Positions 18,457 to 26,820 of a stretch of DNA of 64,000 nt are shown here, piece after piece; position 1 is the stretch's first letter; each line of letters begins with the position of its first letter. The stretch lies in the NCBI RefSeq assembly GCF_000411255.1, contig NZ_KE150413.1, positions 844,934 through 908,933 of the forward strand. The letters are read 5' to 3'. This DNA comes from Paenibacillus sp. HGH0039. GTDB taxonomy: Bacteria > Bacillota > Bacilli > Paenibacillales > NBRC-103111. A model generated the notes under the pieces. It worked only from the letters and a program-made list of their open reading frames with translations. It searched no databases and had not been told where the DNA came from. Position numbers and translations under genes: made by a program.

Positions 18457-18495
18457 AGCAGAGAACGGCAGCGATGCCGTTCTCTGCTTTTTTTT
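18457..18495 (+). terminator. Terminator after htrA
   Basis: AGCAGAGAACGGCA pairs perfectly with TGCCGTTCTCTGCT over a four-base loop and is followed by eight T. Confidence 0.95.
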
Positions 18496-18631
18496 CGGCA
18501 GCTAGTCGTGCTTCAAGGGCAGAAAGCGTCCGAGATTTTGCTCCAACGCCGAATTTGATACAATAGAGGGTAAAAGCGTCCCGCGAGGCTGCCTGCAGCC
18601 CGAATCCATCTACAGAAGGGTGAAAACATTC

Positions 18632-19321
18632 ATGCGTGAAACGATATTGGTAATAGATGACGACGAGAAAATTACGTCCATGCTGCGGCGCAGCCTCGCC
18701 TTCGAGGGCTATACGATCGTAACGGCCAACAACGGCAACGACGGCTTGAAAAAAATGCTCGAGCAGGAGCCCCATCTGGTCATCCTGGACGTGATGATGC
18801 CGGTCGTGGACGGGTGGGAGGTCTGCCGGCGAATCCGCGAAAGCGGAAGCGGCGTGCCGATTCTCATGCTGACAGCCAAAGACGAAGTCACCGACCGGGT
18901 GAAGGGGCTTGATCTCGGAGCGGACGACTATCTCATCAAGCCATTCGCGCTGGAAGAGCTGCTGGCCCGCGTGCGGGTGCTGCTGCGCAGACGGAACGAA
19001 CGCGCCGAGCAGCCGACGAACCGGCTGCACTACGACAACGTCACGCTGGATATGGATACGCGCGAGGTGTTCCGCGAGAGCCAGCTTATCGAGCTTACGA
19101 CGAAGGAATTCGACCTGCTGCACCTGTTTATGCAGAATCCGAAGCGGGTTCTCTCCCGGGACATCATCATGGAAAAAATATGGGGCTACGATTACAGCGG
19201 GGAATCGAATGTGCTGGAAGTGTACATTGCCCTGCTCCGGCAAAAAACGGAGGAGTACGGCCATAAGCGCATTATTCAAACCGTGCGCGGGGCCGGTTAT
19301 GTGCTGAGAGGAGAGAACTAG
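18632..19321 (+). CDS. OmpR/PhoB-family response regulator
   Basis: A 229-residue regulator with receiver domain (D53 in LVILDVMMPVVDG, lysine in IKPFALEE) and winged-helix output domain ending in IQTVRGAGYVLRG. ATG 18632 is preferred to the in-frame GTG at 18620 because AGAAGGG ends at 18620, giving an 11-base spacing for the ATG and none for the GTG. The stop codon abuts the ATG of the kinase gene. Its place directly behind htrA suggests, but does not prove, a CssR-like role in secretion stress. Confidence 0.92.
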   Translation: MRETILVIDDDEKITSMLRRSLAFEGYTIVTANNGNDGLKKMLEQEPHLVILDVMMPVVDGWEVCRRIRESGSGVPILMLTAKDEVTDRVKGLDLGADDYLIKPFALEELLARVRVLLRRRNERAEQPTNRLHYDNVTLDMDTREVFRESQLIELTTKEFDLLHLFMQNPKRVLSRDIIMEKIWGYDYSGESNVLEVYIALLRQKTEEYGHKRIIQTVRGAGYVLRGEN

Positions 19322-20842
19322 ATGTCTATCCGCCTCCGGCTGACGCTGTGGTATTCCGGCATTTTGTCGGTTACGCTGCTGCTGTTCGGCTTCGGCCTCT
19401 ATTTATTTCTTTCCTTTTACATCTATAACGATCTGGAAAAACAACTGGGCCGCACTTGGACGGAGACGTACGAGCGGATCAAGCCGCTTGCCGCCCCCTC
19501 GATCCGGGGAAGGGTTCCGATCAAGCTGGAGCTGGACAACGTGGATATGTTTTCGGAAAACACGCTCCTTCAGCTTGCCAGTTTGAACGATAAGGAAGGC
19601 CCCGTTATTCACGACCGGTCTTCCGTTCTTAAAAATCTGGAGCTGACGCTGCCCATTACAAACAATGCGGCGCAGAAGCTGCGGGGCAAAGATTCGCTTG
19701 TGGTCGAGCGGCTGAACTTGAAGGTGATGGACAAGTCCTATCCGATTATTCTGGTCAGCCGGGGGTTCGACATCACCGATCCGGTAACCGGGAATAAGCT
19801 GACCCGGGGCGTGCTTCAGGTCGGAGCGACCATCAACTACTACGAGAACTTCTTCAACCTGCTCCAGTATACGCTGGCGATTCTCGCCATGCTGACGGTG
19901 CTGATCGCCGGAACGCTCGGCTGGTTTCTGGCGAGGAAGGCCCTGCGGCCGATTGAGCAGGTCATCGTGGCTACGCAGCAGATCGAGAAGGGCACGGACC
20001 TCGACAAGCGGATTCTGTACGACGGGCCCGAAGACGAGATCGGGCGGCTCACCGTCACGATCAACGGCATGCTCGGCCGGCTCCAGCTCGTGTACAGCGA
20101 GCTGGAGGAAGCTTACCGCGCCCAGCGCCGGTTCGTCTCGGATGCTTCCCACGAGCTGAGGACGCCGCTGACGACGATTCGCGGCAACGTGGAGCTGCTC
20201 GAGAAGATGTGGAGCCGCACGCTGACAAGCGGGCAGGCCGGCGGCCAGGACAAAGAGCAGATGGAGATGTCTATCGAGGCGATGCAGGATATCGCCGGAG
20301 AAGCTCACCGGATGAGCCGGCTCGTTAACGACATGCTGTCGCTGGCGCGGGCGGATGCCGGCTTCGAGATGCAGCGTCAGCCTCTTGAGCTGAGGCCGCT
20401 GGTCGAGGAAGTCGCCCGGCGCGCTCAGTTTCTGCCACGCCAGGTGCAGTGGGAAGTGGGAGATCTGGACCCGCTGACGGATGTGGTCGTGGTCGGCAAC
20501 AAAGACTATGTCCAGCAGCTTTTGTTCATTTTTATCGAAAATGCCTTCAAATACACCGAGCAGGGCAGCGTCCGGCTGGATGCGCTCCGCTCGGGGGATC
20601 AGATCGGTCTGCGTATTGCGGATACGGGGATCGGGATGGACAAGGAAGAGGTTCCGCATATTTTCGACAGGTTTTACCGGGCGGACGTTTCCAGGGGAAG
20701 GACGGCGGGCACGGGACTCGGCTTGTCGATCGCGAAATGGATTATCGACGAACATAAGGGCTCCATTGAGGTAAAAACCCGCGAGGGAGAGGGCTCGACC
20801 TTTATCATTTGGCTGCCCGTTGTCTTTCTTCCCGTCTCCTGA
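19322..20842 (+). CDS. Sensor histidine kinase
   Basis: A 506-residue kinase with transmembrane helices at about 12-34 and 181-204 enclosing a sensor domain of roughly 145 residues, a HAMP domain (about 205-258), HisKA with H277 in SDASHELRTPLTT, and HATPase with NAFKYT, ADTGIGMD and GTGLGLSIAKWI. It is the second gene of a two-gene unit with the regulator (0-base gap). The general architecture is of the ArlS/YkoH type; the signal is unknown. About 45 bases separate it from ispH, with a TATAAT at 20848 that may serve ispH. Confidence 0.92.
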   Translation: MSIRLRLTLWYSGILSVTLLLFGFGLYLFLSFYIYNDLEKQLGRTWTETYERIKPLAAPSIRGRVPIKLELDNVDMFSENTLLQLASLNDKEGPVIHDRSSVLKNLELTLPITNNAAQKLRGKDSLVVERLNLKVMDKSYPIILVSRGFDITDPVTGNKLTRGVLQVGATINYYENFFNLLQYTLAILAMLTVLIAGTLGWFLARKALRPIEQVIVATQQIEKGTDLDKRILYDGPEDEIGRLTVTINGMLGRLQLVYSELEEAYRAQRRFVSDASHELRTPLTTIRGNVELLEKMWSRTLTSGQAGGQDKEQMEMSIEAMQDIAGEAHRMSRLVNDMLSLARADAGFEMQRQPLELRPLVEEVARRAQFLPRQVQWEVGDLDPLTDVVVVGNKDYVQQLLFIFIENAFKYTEQGSVRLDALRSGDQIGLRIADTGIGMDKEEVPHIFDRFYRADVSRGRTAGTGLGLSIAKWIIDEHKGSIEVKTREGEGSTFIIWLPVVFLPVS

Positions 20843-20887
20843 TCGGCTATAATGAAGGTACGAACGACAAAAAAGGTGGTGCTTTCG

Positions 20888-21841
20888 TTGAAAGTCGTCA
20901 AAATTTCCCCAAGGGGCTATTGTTACGGCGTGGTGGATGCAATGGCGCTTGCAATGCAAACCGCCAAGAATCTGGATCTGCCGCGGCCGATTTATATACT
21001 CGGTATGATTGTTCATAACTCGCACGTAACCCGTTTCTTCGAAGACGAGGGGGTTATCACGCTGGACGGTCCCAACCGGCTCGAAATTCTGGAGCAGGTG
21101 ACGGGCGGTACCGTTATTTTTACGGCACACGGCGTTTCGCCGGAAGTCCGCCGCAAGGCACGCGAGAAAGGCTTGACGGTTGTTGACGCAACTTGTCCGG
21201 ATGTAACGAAAACACACGATCTGATCCGCGAGAAAACGGCGGAAGGATACGAGATTATTTATATCGGTAAGAAAGGCCATCCCGAGCCGGAAGGCGCCGT
21301 CGGTATCGCTCCCGAGCACGTTCATCTGATCGAGACGCTGGCGGACGCGGAGGAGCTCCATATCGCTTCGGCCAAAATTCTGATCACGAATCAGACGACG
21401 ATGAGCCAGTGGGACATCAAGCATATTATGAAGAAGCTGCTGGAGAGTTTCCCGACGGCTGAAATTCATAACGAGATTTGTCTGGCGACGCAGGTCCGCC
21501 AGGAAGCGGTTGCGGAGCAGGCCAAGGAGACGGATCTGGTCATCGTGGTCGGCGATCCCAAAAGCAACAATTCGAACCGGCTGGCCCAGGTGTCGGAAGA
21601 AATCTCCGGCGTCAAAGCATATCGGGTTTCGGACGTTTCCGAAATCGACAAGAGTTGGCTGATGGGCGTCCGTACGGTCGGCGTCACTTCCGGCGCTTCC
21701 ACGCCGACTCCGATTACGAAGGAAGCGATCGCTTATCTGGAGCAGTTCGATCCAGCTGATCCGGCTACATGGGGCGTTACACGGACCGTGAATATGAAGA
21801 AATTGATCCCGATGGCCAAAACAAAGGCTGCCGCCGAATAA
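20888..21841 (+). CDS. ispH: 4-hydroxy-3-methylbut-2-enyl diphosphate reductase
   Basis: A 317-residue iron-sulfur enzyme of the last MEP-pathway step, giving isopentenyl and dimethylallyl diphosphate. The three cluster cysteines are C12 (GYCYGVVDA), C103 ([11 protein letters not shown]) and C198 (NEICLATQ). TTG 20888 is taken as the start: AAAGGTGG lies nine bases upstream and the predicted N terminus then fits family members that begin just before [11 protein letters not shown]. An ATG 36 bases earlier is in frame but has no ribosome binding site and would add a basic extension. Confidence 0.95.
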   Translation: MKVVKISPRGYCYGVVDAMALAMQTAKNLDLPRPIYILGMIVHNSHVTRFFEDEGVITLDGPNRLEILEQVTGGTVIFTAHGVSPEVRRKAREKGLTVVDATCPDVTKTHDLIREKTAEGYEIIYIGKKGHPEPEGAVGIAPEHVHLIETLADAEELHIASAKILITNQTTMSQWDIKHIMKKLLESFPTAEIHNEICLATQVRQEAVAEQAKETDLVIVVGDPKSNNSNRLAQVSEEISGVKAYRVSDVSEIDKSWLMGVRTVGVTSGASTPTPITKEAIAYLEQFDPADPATWGVTRTVNMKKLIPMAKTKAAAE

Positions 21842-21873
21842 CCGGCCTAATTTACAGGATAGGATGAGGCACC

Positions 21874-22428
21874 ATGCAGTATAGTGAAGGGGCACTCCGA
21901 AAGAAAAAGTTTGATCTTAAACAGACGGGTCGCTGGTTTAAATACAAATATCTTCTGCTGCTTCGCGCCAAGGGCGGGCCTTCGATGGTCGCCACCGGAT
22001 TTTCCATCGGACTGGCCGTCGAGATGTTCACTCTTCCGACGGTCGGGCTGGCTTTTTTTCTTATTTTTCCCCTCGTGTGGCTGCTGCGGGGCAATTTTGC
22101 GGGTGCGCTGATCGGGTTCGTGTTCGGTAAAATCATTTACGTGCCGATGGCGATCCTGTTTAACAAACCGGTAGGTTCCCTTGTCGTTCCTCCGGGCTTC
22201 AAGGAGTACCTGATTCACCACGTTCCTGCTTTTCTTGCGAATGTCCTGAAAGGAAGCCTGGAGCTGATCGTAGGCGGAATGATCGTCGGGGGCGTTCTCG
22301 GCCTGATCATGTACTTCCCAATCATGCTTCTGCTGAGGCTCCATGCCAGCCGGCGCAAGGACAGGCGCAGACTGCGCAAGGAACATCAGCACGCTATGGC
22401 TTCCGGACTTCCGGGTGATGCGGATTGA
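21874..22428 (+). CDS. DUF2062 membrane protein
   Basis: A 184-residue protein with a basic N terminus, three to four hydrophobic segments (about 38-60, 62-80, 85-105 and 128-152), a GxxxGxAVEMFTLPTVGL-like segment typical of DUF2062 proteins, and a strongly basic C-terminal tail (RRKDRRRLRKEH). The family is often encoded with glycosyltransferases or alone; function unknown. It follows ispH by 32 bases and may be cotranscribed with it. Confidence 0.8.
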   Translation: MQYSEGALRKKKFDLKQTGRWFKYKYLLLLRAKGGPSMVATGFSIGLAVEMFTLPTVGLAFFLIFPLVWLLRGNFAGALIGFVFGKIIYVPMAILFNKPVGSLVVPPGFKEYLIHHVPAFLANVLKGSLELIVGGMIVGGVLGLIMYFPIMLLLRLHASRRKDRRRLRKEHQHAMASGLPGDAD

Positions 22429-22468
22429 CGCACAGGTCTCGCGGCTTAACAAGATAAACAGACAGATG

Positions 22469-22509
22469 CAGGCTTGACGGATAATCGTCAAGCCTGTTAT
22501 TATTATTTT
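22469..22509 (+). terminator. Terminator after the DUF2062 gene
   Basis: CAGGCTTGACG and CGTCAAGCCTG pair perfectly over a six-base loop, followed by TTATTATTATTTT. Confidence 0.9.
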
Positions 22510-22625
22510 AGCGAGTTACTTTAATGGATAAAAGCGTAGAAGCTAAAAAGCTTAAAAGCTTAAAAGCAAACAAGCGTTGAAGCGAGAAGGTAACCCATTA
22601 CTCTACATTCAGGAGCGTGAGCGGA

Positions 22626-23669
22626 ATGATCGTCATTCTTTCAAATAAGGTTGAAGAAGCGCGTATTCAGGAAATCGTACACATCATCGAGAAGCATGAA
22701 GTAAAAGCACACGTATCGCACGGAGAAGACCGTACGGTTATCGGCATCATCGGTCAGGCCGATCCGGTACTGGCCGAGCAGCTGCGCCAGCTGAAGGGAG
22801 TCGAGCAGGTGGTCAAAATCTCGAAGTCCTACAAGCTGGCAAGCCGTGACTTCCATCCGGCGGATACGGTTATCCGCATCAAGGATGTGGAGATCGGCGG
22901 CGATCAGCTCGTGGTCATGGGCGGCCCCTGCGCCGTCGAGACTCCCGAGCAGATCGACGAAATCGCCCGCCTGGTCAAGGCGGCGGGCGGTCAAGTGCTC
23001 CGGGGCGGCGCCTTCAAACCGCGTACGGGCCCTTACAGCTTCCAGGGCGTCGGCGTGGAAGGACTCGTCATGATGGCGGAAGCCGGACGCAAGCACGGTC
23101 TTCTGACGATTACGGAGGTTATGACGCCGGAGTACGTGGATGTCTGCGCGGAATACGCCGACATTCTGCAGGTGGGCACCCGCAACATGCAGAACTTCGA
23201 TCTGCTGCGCAAGCTGGGCTCGATCCAGACGCCGGTGCTGCTCAAGCGCGGCTTCAGCTCGACGTACGACGAATTCCTTAATGCGGCGGAATACATCCTT
23301 GCGGGAGGCAACCCGAATGTGATGCTCTGCGAACGCGGAATCCGAACATTCGAGACTTATACCCGCAACACGCTCGATCTGTCGGCGATTCCGGTGCTTC
23401 AGAGCTTGAGCCATCTGCCGGTCATCTCCGATCCGAGTCACGGAACGGGACGCCGCGAGCTGGTCGAGCCGATGACGAAGGCTTCCGTGGCCGCCGGAGC
23501 GAACGGCCTGATCATCGAAATGCATACGGATCCGGACAATTCGATGACCGGAGACGGGGTCCAGTCCCTGTTCCCGGACCAGTTCGCCAAGCTGCTTCAA
23601 GATCTGGAGAAGCTGGCTCCGCTTTGCGGCAAAAGATTCGATACCGCCAAAACCCCCGTACTTGTCTAA
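22626..23669 (+). CDS. aroF: 3-deoxy-7-phosphoheptulonate (DAHP) synthase
   Basis: A 347-residue enzyme for the first shikimate-pathway step, condensing PEP with erythrose 4-phosphate. Residues 1-70 form the ferredoxin-like regulatory domain found in class I-beta enzymes; the barrel begins near 90 with VVMGGPCAVET and contains LRGGAFKPRTGPYSFQG, LLKRGFSSTYDEFL, LCERGIRTFE and SDPSHGTGRR. ATG 22626 is chosen (AGGAG ten bases upstream) over an in-frame GTG nine bases earlier that lies too close to it. Feedback inhibition is likely through the N-terminal domain, by family knowledge. Confidence 0.93.
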   Translation: MIVILSNKVEEARIQEIVHIIEKHEVKAHVSHGEDRTVIGIIGQADPVLAEQLRQLKGVEQVVKISKSYKLASRDFHPADTVIRIKDVEIGGDQLVVMGGPCAVETPEQIDEIARLVKAAGGQVLRGGAFKPRTGPYSFQGVGVEGLVMMAEAGRKHGLLTITEVMTPEYVDVCAEYADILQVGTRNMQNFDLLRKLGSIQTPVLLKRGFSSTYDEFLNAAEYILAGGNPNVMLCERGIRTFETYTRNTLDLSAIPVLQSLSHLPVISDPSHGTGRRELVEPMTKASVAAGANGLIIEMHTDPDNSMTGDGVQSLFPDQFAKLLQDLEKLAPLCGKRFDTAKTPVLV

Positions 23670-23713
23670 TCCGACAGGTTGTCCGAAAATCCCCGATATT
23701 TCCTCAGAAACAG

Positions 23714-23743
23714 CTTAAAAACCGGAGAAATCCGGTTTTTTTG
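23714..23743 (+). terminator. Terminator after aroF
   Basis: AAAACCGGA-GAAA-TCCGGTTTT followed by TTTG. Confidence 0.85.
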
Positions 23744-23750
23744 TTTTTCA

Positions 23751-23767
23751 TGTAACATTACCTAACA
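23751..23767 (+). promoter_or_regulatory. GlnR/TnrA operator upstream of glnA
   Basis: TGTAA-N7-TAACA matches the TGTNAN7TNACA consensus of the MerR-type nitrogen regulators GlnR and TnrA exactly. It lies 29 bases upstream of the -35 of the glnA promoter. A lone TGACA half-site follows at 23785-23789. Confidence 0.8.
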
Positions 23768-23795
23768 TTCTTTAAAAAAATACCTGACATGAGTA

Positions 23796-23825
23796 TTGAC
23801 GACATTTCTTCGGCCGCTATATAAT
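23796..23825 (+). promoter_or_regulatory. Sigma-A promoter of glnA
   Basis: TTGACG (23796-23801) and TATAAT (23820-23825) with an 18-base spacer. Confidence 0.75.
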
Positions 23826-23903
23826 ATGAAAAAAGATCGAATGAAAACTGGAACATTACACAGGGAAAGCATTGTGAATGTACGGAATTAGGAGGGTTTA
23901 CAC

Positions 23904-25328
23904 ATGTCAGTACAGGACGTTTTGAACATCATCAAGGAAAAAAACATTGAGTGGATCGATTTTCGTTTTGTGGATCTTTTAGGTAAGGCGCACCACATTT
24001 CTCTCCCGGCTTGCGAAGTCGAGGAAGAAACTTTCGAGAACGGAGTTGCCTTTGACGGTTCCTCCATTCATGGTTTCCGCGGCATTGAAGAGTCGGATAT
24101 GGTCATGATGCCTGATACGGAGTCGGTTTATGTCGATCCTTTCACGGCTCACCCGACACTGATTGTGATGTGTAACATCCACACGCCGGACGGCGAGCGT
24201 TACGAGCGCGATCCGCGCAGCATCGCACAGAAGGCGGAAGAATTCCTGCAAACAGCCGGCGTAGGCACGACGGCGAACTTTGCTCCCGAGTCCGAGTTTT
24301 TCATTTTCGACGATGTCCGTTACGAAAGCGGCATGAATACCTCTTACTACACCGTTGATTCCGAAGAAGGCGCATGGAACACCGGACGCAAAGAAGAAGG
24401 CGGCAACCTGGGCTTCAAAATCGGCGTTAAAGGCGGCTACGTGCCGGTTCAGCCGGTCGATACCCAGCAGGACATCCGCAGTGAAATGTGCCGTCTGCTT
24501 CAAGAAGCGGGTCTTCGCATCGAGCGTCATCACCACGAAGTGGCGACAGCCGGTCAAGCGGAAATCAACTTCCGTTTCGATACGCTGACCAAAACGGCCG
24601 ACAATCTCATGAAATACAAATATATCGTTCACAACACGGCGAGACAGTACGGAAAAGTCGCAACCTTCATGCCGAAGCCGCTCTTTGGCGATAACGGATC
24701 GGGTATGCACGTTCACCAAAGTATTTTCGACGGCGACACGCCTCTGTTCTACGACAAAAACGGCTACGCCAGCCTGAGCGAAATGGCTTTGCACTACATC
24801 GGCGGTATCCTGTACCACGCACCGGCTCTGATCGCTCTGACGAACCCGTCCACGAACTCGTTCAAACGTCTCGTTCCGGGTTACGAAGCACCGGTTAACC
24901 TGGTGTTCTCCAAAGGAAACCGTTCCGCGGCGGTCCGTATTCCGGTTGCGGCCGTAACGCCGAAAGGCTGCCGCATCGAATTCCGTACGCCGGATTCCAC
25001 GGCTAACCCTTACCTGGCTTTCGCGGCTATGCTGATGGCCGGTCTGGACGGCATCAAGAAGAAAATCGATCCGCGTGCGCTCGGCTACGGCCCGCTGGAT
25101 AAAAATATCTACGAACTGTCCGACGAAGACAAGTCCGAAATCCGCAGCGTGCCGGGTACACTGGACGAAGCTCTCGACGCTCTGCAAGCCGATCACGACT
25201 TCCTGCTGGAAGGCGACGTGTTCACGCAAGATTTCATCAACAACTATGTCGACATCAAACGCGGCGAAGCGAAAGATGTTGCGATCCGCATCCACCCGCA
25301 CGAGTACTCCCTGTACTTCGGCTGCTAA
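23904..25328 (+). CDS. glnA: Type I glutamine synthetase, GSI-beta-like
   Basis: A 474-residue cytoplasmic enzyme making glutamine from glutamate, ammonia and ATP. Family signatures: FDGSSIHGF (50-58), FAPESEFFIFD (126-136), HHEVATAGQAEI (210-221) and GDNGSGMHVHQS (262-273). It is longer than Bacillus GlnA (444) and carries the EGAWN...EGGN...VKGGYVPVQPVD insertion (about 155-187) and a tyrosine (Y403) in DKNIYELSDED that aligns with the adenylylation loop of enteric GSI-beta enzymes. Bacillota housekeeping enzymes are normally GSI-alpha. A GlnR/TnrA box and sigma-A promoter precede it, but no glnR gene is adjacent, unlike the usual glnRA operon. Confidence 0.95.
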   Translation: MSVQDVLNIIKEKNIEWIDFRFVDLLGKAHHISLPACEVEEETFENGVAFDGSSIHGFRGIEESDMVMMPDTESVYVDPFTAHPTLIVMCNIHTPDGERYERDPRSIAQKAEEFLQTAGVGTTANFAPESEFFIFDDVRYESGMNTSYYTVDSEEGAWNTGRKEEGGNLGFKIGVKGGYVPVQPVDTQQDIRSEMCRLLQEAGLRIERHHHEVATAGQAEINFRFDTLTKTADNLMKYKYIVHNTARQYGKVATFMPKPLFGDNGSGMHVHQSIFDGDTPLFYDKNGYASLSEMALHYIGGILYHAPALIALTNPSTNSFKRLVPGYEAPVNLVFSKGNRSAAVRIPVAAVTPKGCRIEFRTPDSTANPYLAFAAMLMAGLDGIKKKIDPRALGYGPLDKNIYELSDEDKSEIRSVPGTLDEALDALQADHDFLLEGDVFTQDFINNYVDIKRGEAKDVAIRIHPHEYSLYFGC

Positions 25329-25360
25329 TCAACCCTCTTTTCTCCTCCCTCAAAGCAGGC

Positions 25361-25402
25361 AAAACTCCCGGACATTTCCCAAATGTTTCGGGAGTTTTTG
25401 TT
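25361..25402 (+). terminator. Terminator after glnA
   Basis: AAAACTCCCG pairs with CGGGAGTTTT and an inner ACATTT/AAATGT extends the stem; TTTTTG-TTTT follows. Confidence 0.9.
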
Positions 25403-25493
25403 TTCCTAACATTCTCTTAGCATGTTCCTAAATCCGATGTCATATTTTGGTTGTATAGTAAGTAGGAAGTAAAAGAATTAGGTGGTGTACAAC

Positions 25494-26804
25494 ATGAAAC
25501 CCTGGACCGAAAAGGAAGTCCTCCATCTGCTGGGGAGAGCTTCTTTTTCCGCTACGCCGGGAGAAGTGGATAGATGTCTGAAGTTAGGCCGGGAAGAGAC
25601 GGTCCGCAGGCTTACCTCGGGCCAGCCTCTGGCCGACGGAGCCGCTTCCGCCCTTGCGTTCTCGGAGGTAAAGGCCGACGACAAGCCGCTGATTGTCACG
25701 GGAGTGGGCGATCAGCAAACGTACTGGCTGTACCGGATGGTTGCTTCGCCGACTCCGCTGGTGGAGAAAATGACGTTATTCTGGCACGGTCATTTTGCTT
25801 CGTCCCAATATAAAGTGAGCGATATCAAGCTCATGGTGCGGCAGAACGACCTGTTCCGGCAGCACGCTCTGGGCAGCTTCCGCAAGCTGACCGAAGAAAT
25901 CGGCCAAGACCCGGCCATGATGCTGTATCTTGATTCTTATACGAATCAGAAGGGGAGTCCCAACGAGAATTACGCCCGCGAGATGATGGAGCTGTTCACA
26001 CTCGGCATCGGCAACTATACCGAACAGGATGTGAAGGAAGCGGCAAGATCCTTGACGGGATGGAGCTATAACCGGAAAACCGATATCGTCCAGTATCAGG
26101 AAGCGAGGCACGATGCCGGACATAAGGTTTTTCTGGGCGAAGCCGGATATTTCGATTCCGCCGATGTGGTGCGCGTCGTTTTCAAGCAGGCGGCGCTCCC
26201 GAAGTTTCTGGCGACGAAACTGCTCCAATATTTTGCCGCGGAAAACCCTCCCGACGCCTGGATAGACCGGGTCGCCCGCAATATCGCGAAGATGCCGACG
26301 ATCGGGGACGTGCTGTACGATTTGTTTGCTTCCGACGAATTTTACGAGGAAGCCTACCGGCTGTCTCTTGTTAAAAATCCGGCGGAGTACGTGGCGGGCA
26401 CGATGCGGACCCTGGGACTCCCCCTAACGGCGGTGTTCCGTGCGAGTATGGGGCTCATGGGTATGGAGCTGTACGCGCCGCCGGATGTCTCCGGCTGGAA
26501 GGGCGGGGCTTCCTGGCTGGCGACAAGCCGCCTGATCGCACGCTACCAGTTCGCCGAGAAGGTGGCCAAACGCGTCACGGAAGACCAGCTCCAGTCTTTG
26601 GCTCCGCAGGGGGTGCAGGCCGGCCCGGAAGCTTATGTGGAGGGGTGCAGACGCGGCGTAGGGCTGGCTCCGCTCGGCAAGAACACGATGAATGTGCTGA
26701 CGCAGTATGCGGCGGAAACAATCGTGAGCTCGAAAAAACCGGCCGTCGGCAAACGGAGCCTGTTGCAGCTTCTGCTCATCAGCCCGGAAGCGCAGATGAA
26801 GTGA
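25494..26804 (+). CDS. DUF1800 family protein
   Basis: A 436-residue protein that matches the DUF1800 family: LLGRASFSATPGEVD at the N terminus, the MTLFWHGHFASS word near 95, NENYAREMMELFTLG near 160, and YAPPDVSGWKGG near 325. There is no obvious signal peptide. ATG 25494 follows AGGTGG by eight bases. The partner DUF1501 gene starts 16 bases after its stop; such pairs occur widely in other phyla and are generally thought to be exported, but no reaction is known. The pair is compact and probably one operon. Confidence 0.85.
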   Translation: MKPWTEKEVLHLLGRASFSATPGEVDRCLKLGREETVRRLTSGQPLADGAASALAFSEVKADDKPLIVTGVGDQQTYWLYRMVASPTPLVEKMTLFWHGHFASSQYKVSDIKLMVRQNDLFRQHALGSFRKLTEEIGQDPAMMLYLDSYTNQKGSPNENYAREMMELFTLGIGNYTEQDVKEAARSLTGWSYNRKTDIVQYQEARHDAGHKVFLGEAGYFDSADVVRVVFKQAALPKFLATKLLQYFAAENPPDAWIDRVARNIAKMPTIGDVLYDLFASDEFYEEAYRLSLVKNPAEYVAGTMRTLGLPLTAVFRASMGLMGMELYAPPDVSGWKGGASWLATSRLIARYQFAEKVAKRVTEDQLQSLAPQGVQAGPEAYVEGCRRGVGLAPLGKNTMNVLTQYAAETIVSSKKPAVGKRSLLQLLLISPEAQMK

Positions 26805-26820
26805 GCGGAGGATTACGGAT

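Noticed and set aside
19403..21895. 830-codon open frame on the minus strand
   Set aside because: It is antisense to the histidine kinase and ispH genes, has no ribosome binding site or family words, and arises from high G+C at third positions of the real genes.
23773..23789. Second GlnR/TnrA box before glnA
   Set aside because: Only the right half-site (TGACA) is present; the left half is TAAAA.
23979..25301. 440-codon open frame antisense to glnA
   Set aside because: Codon-bias shadow of glnA; the product has no recognisable domain.
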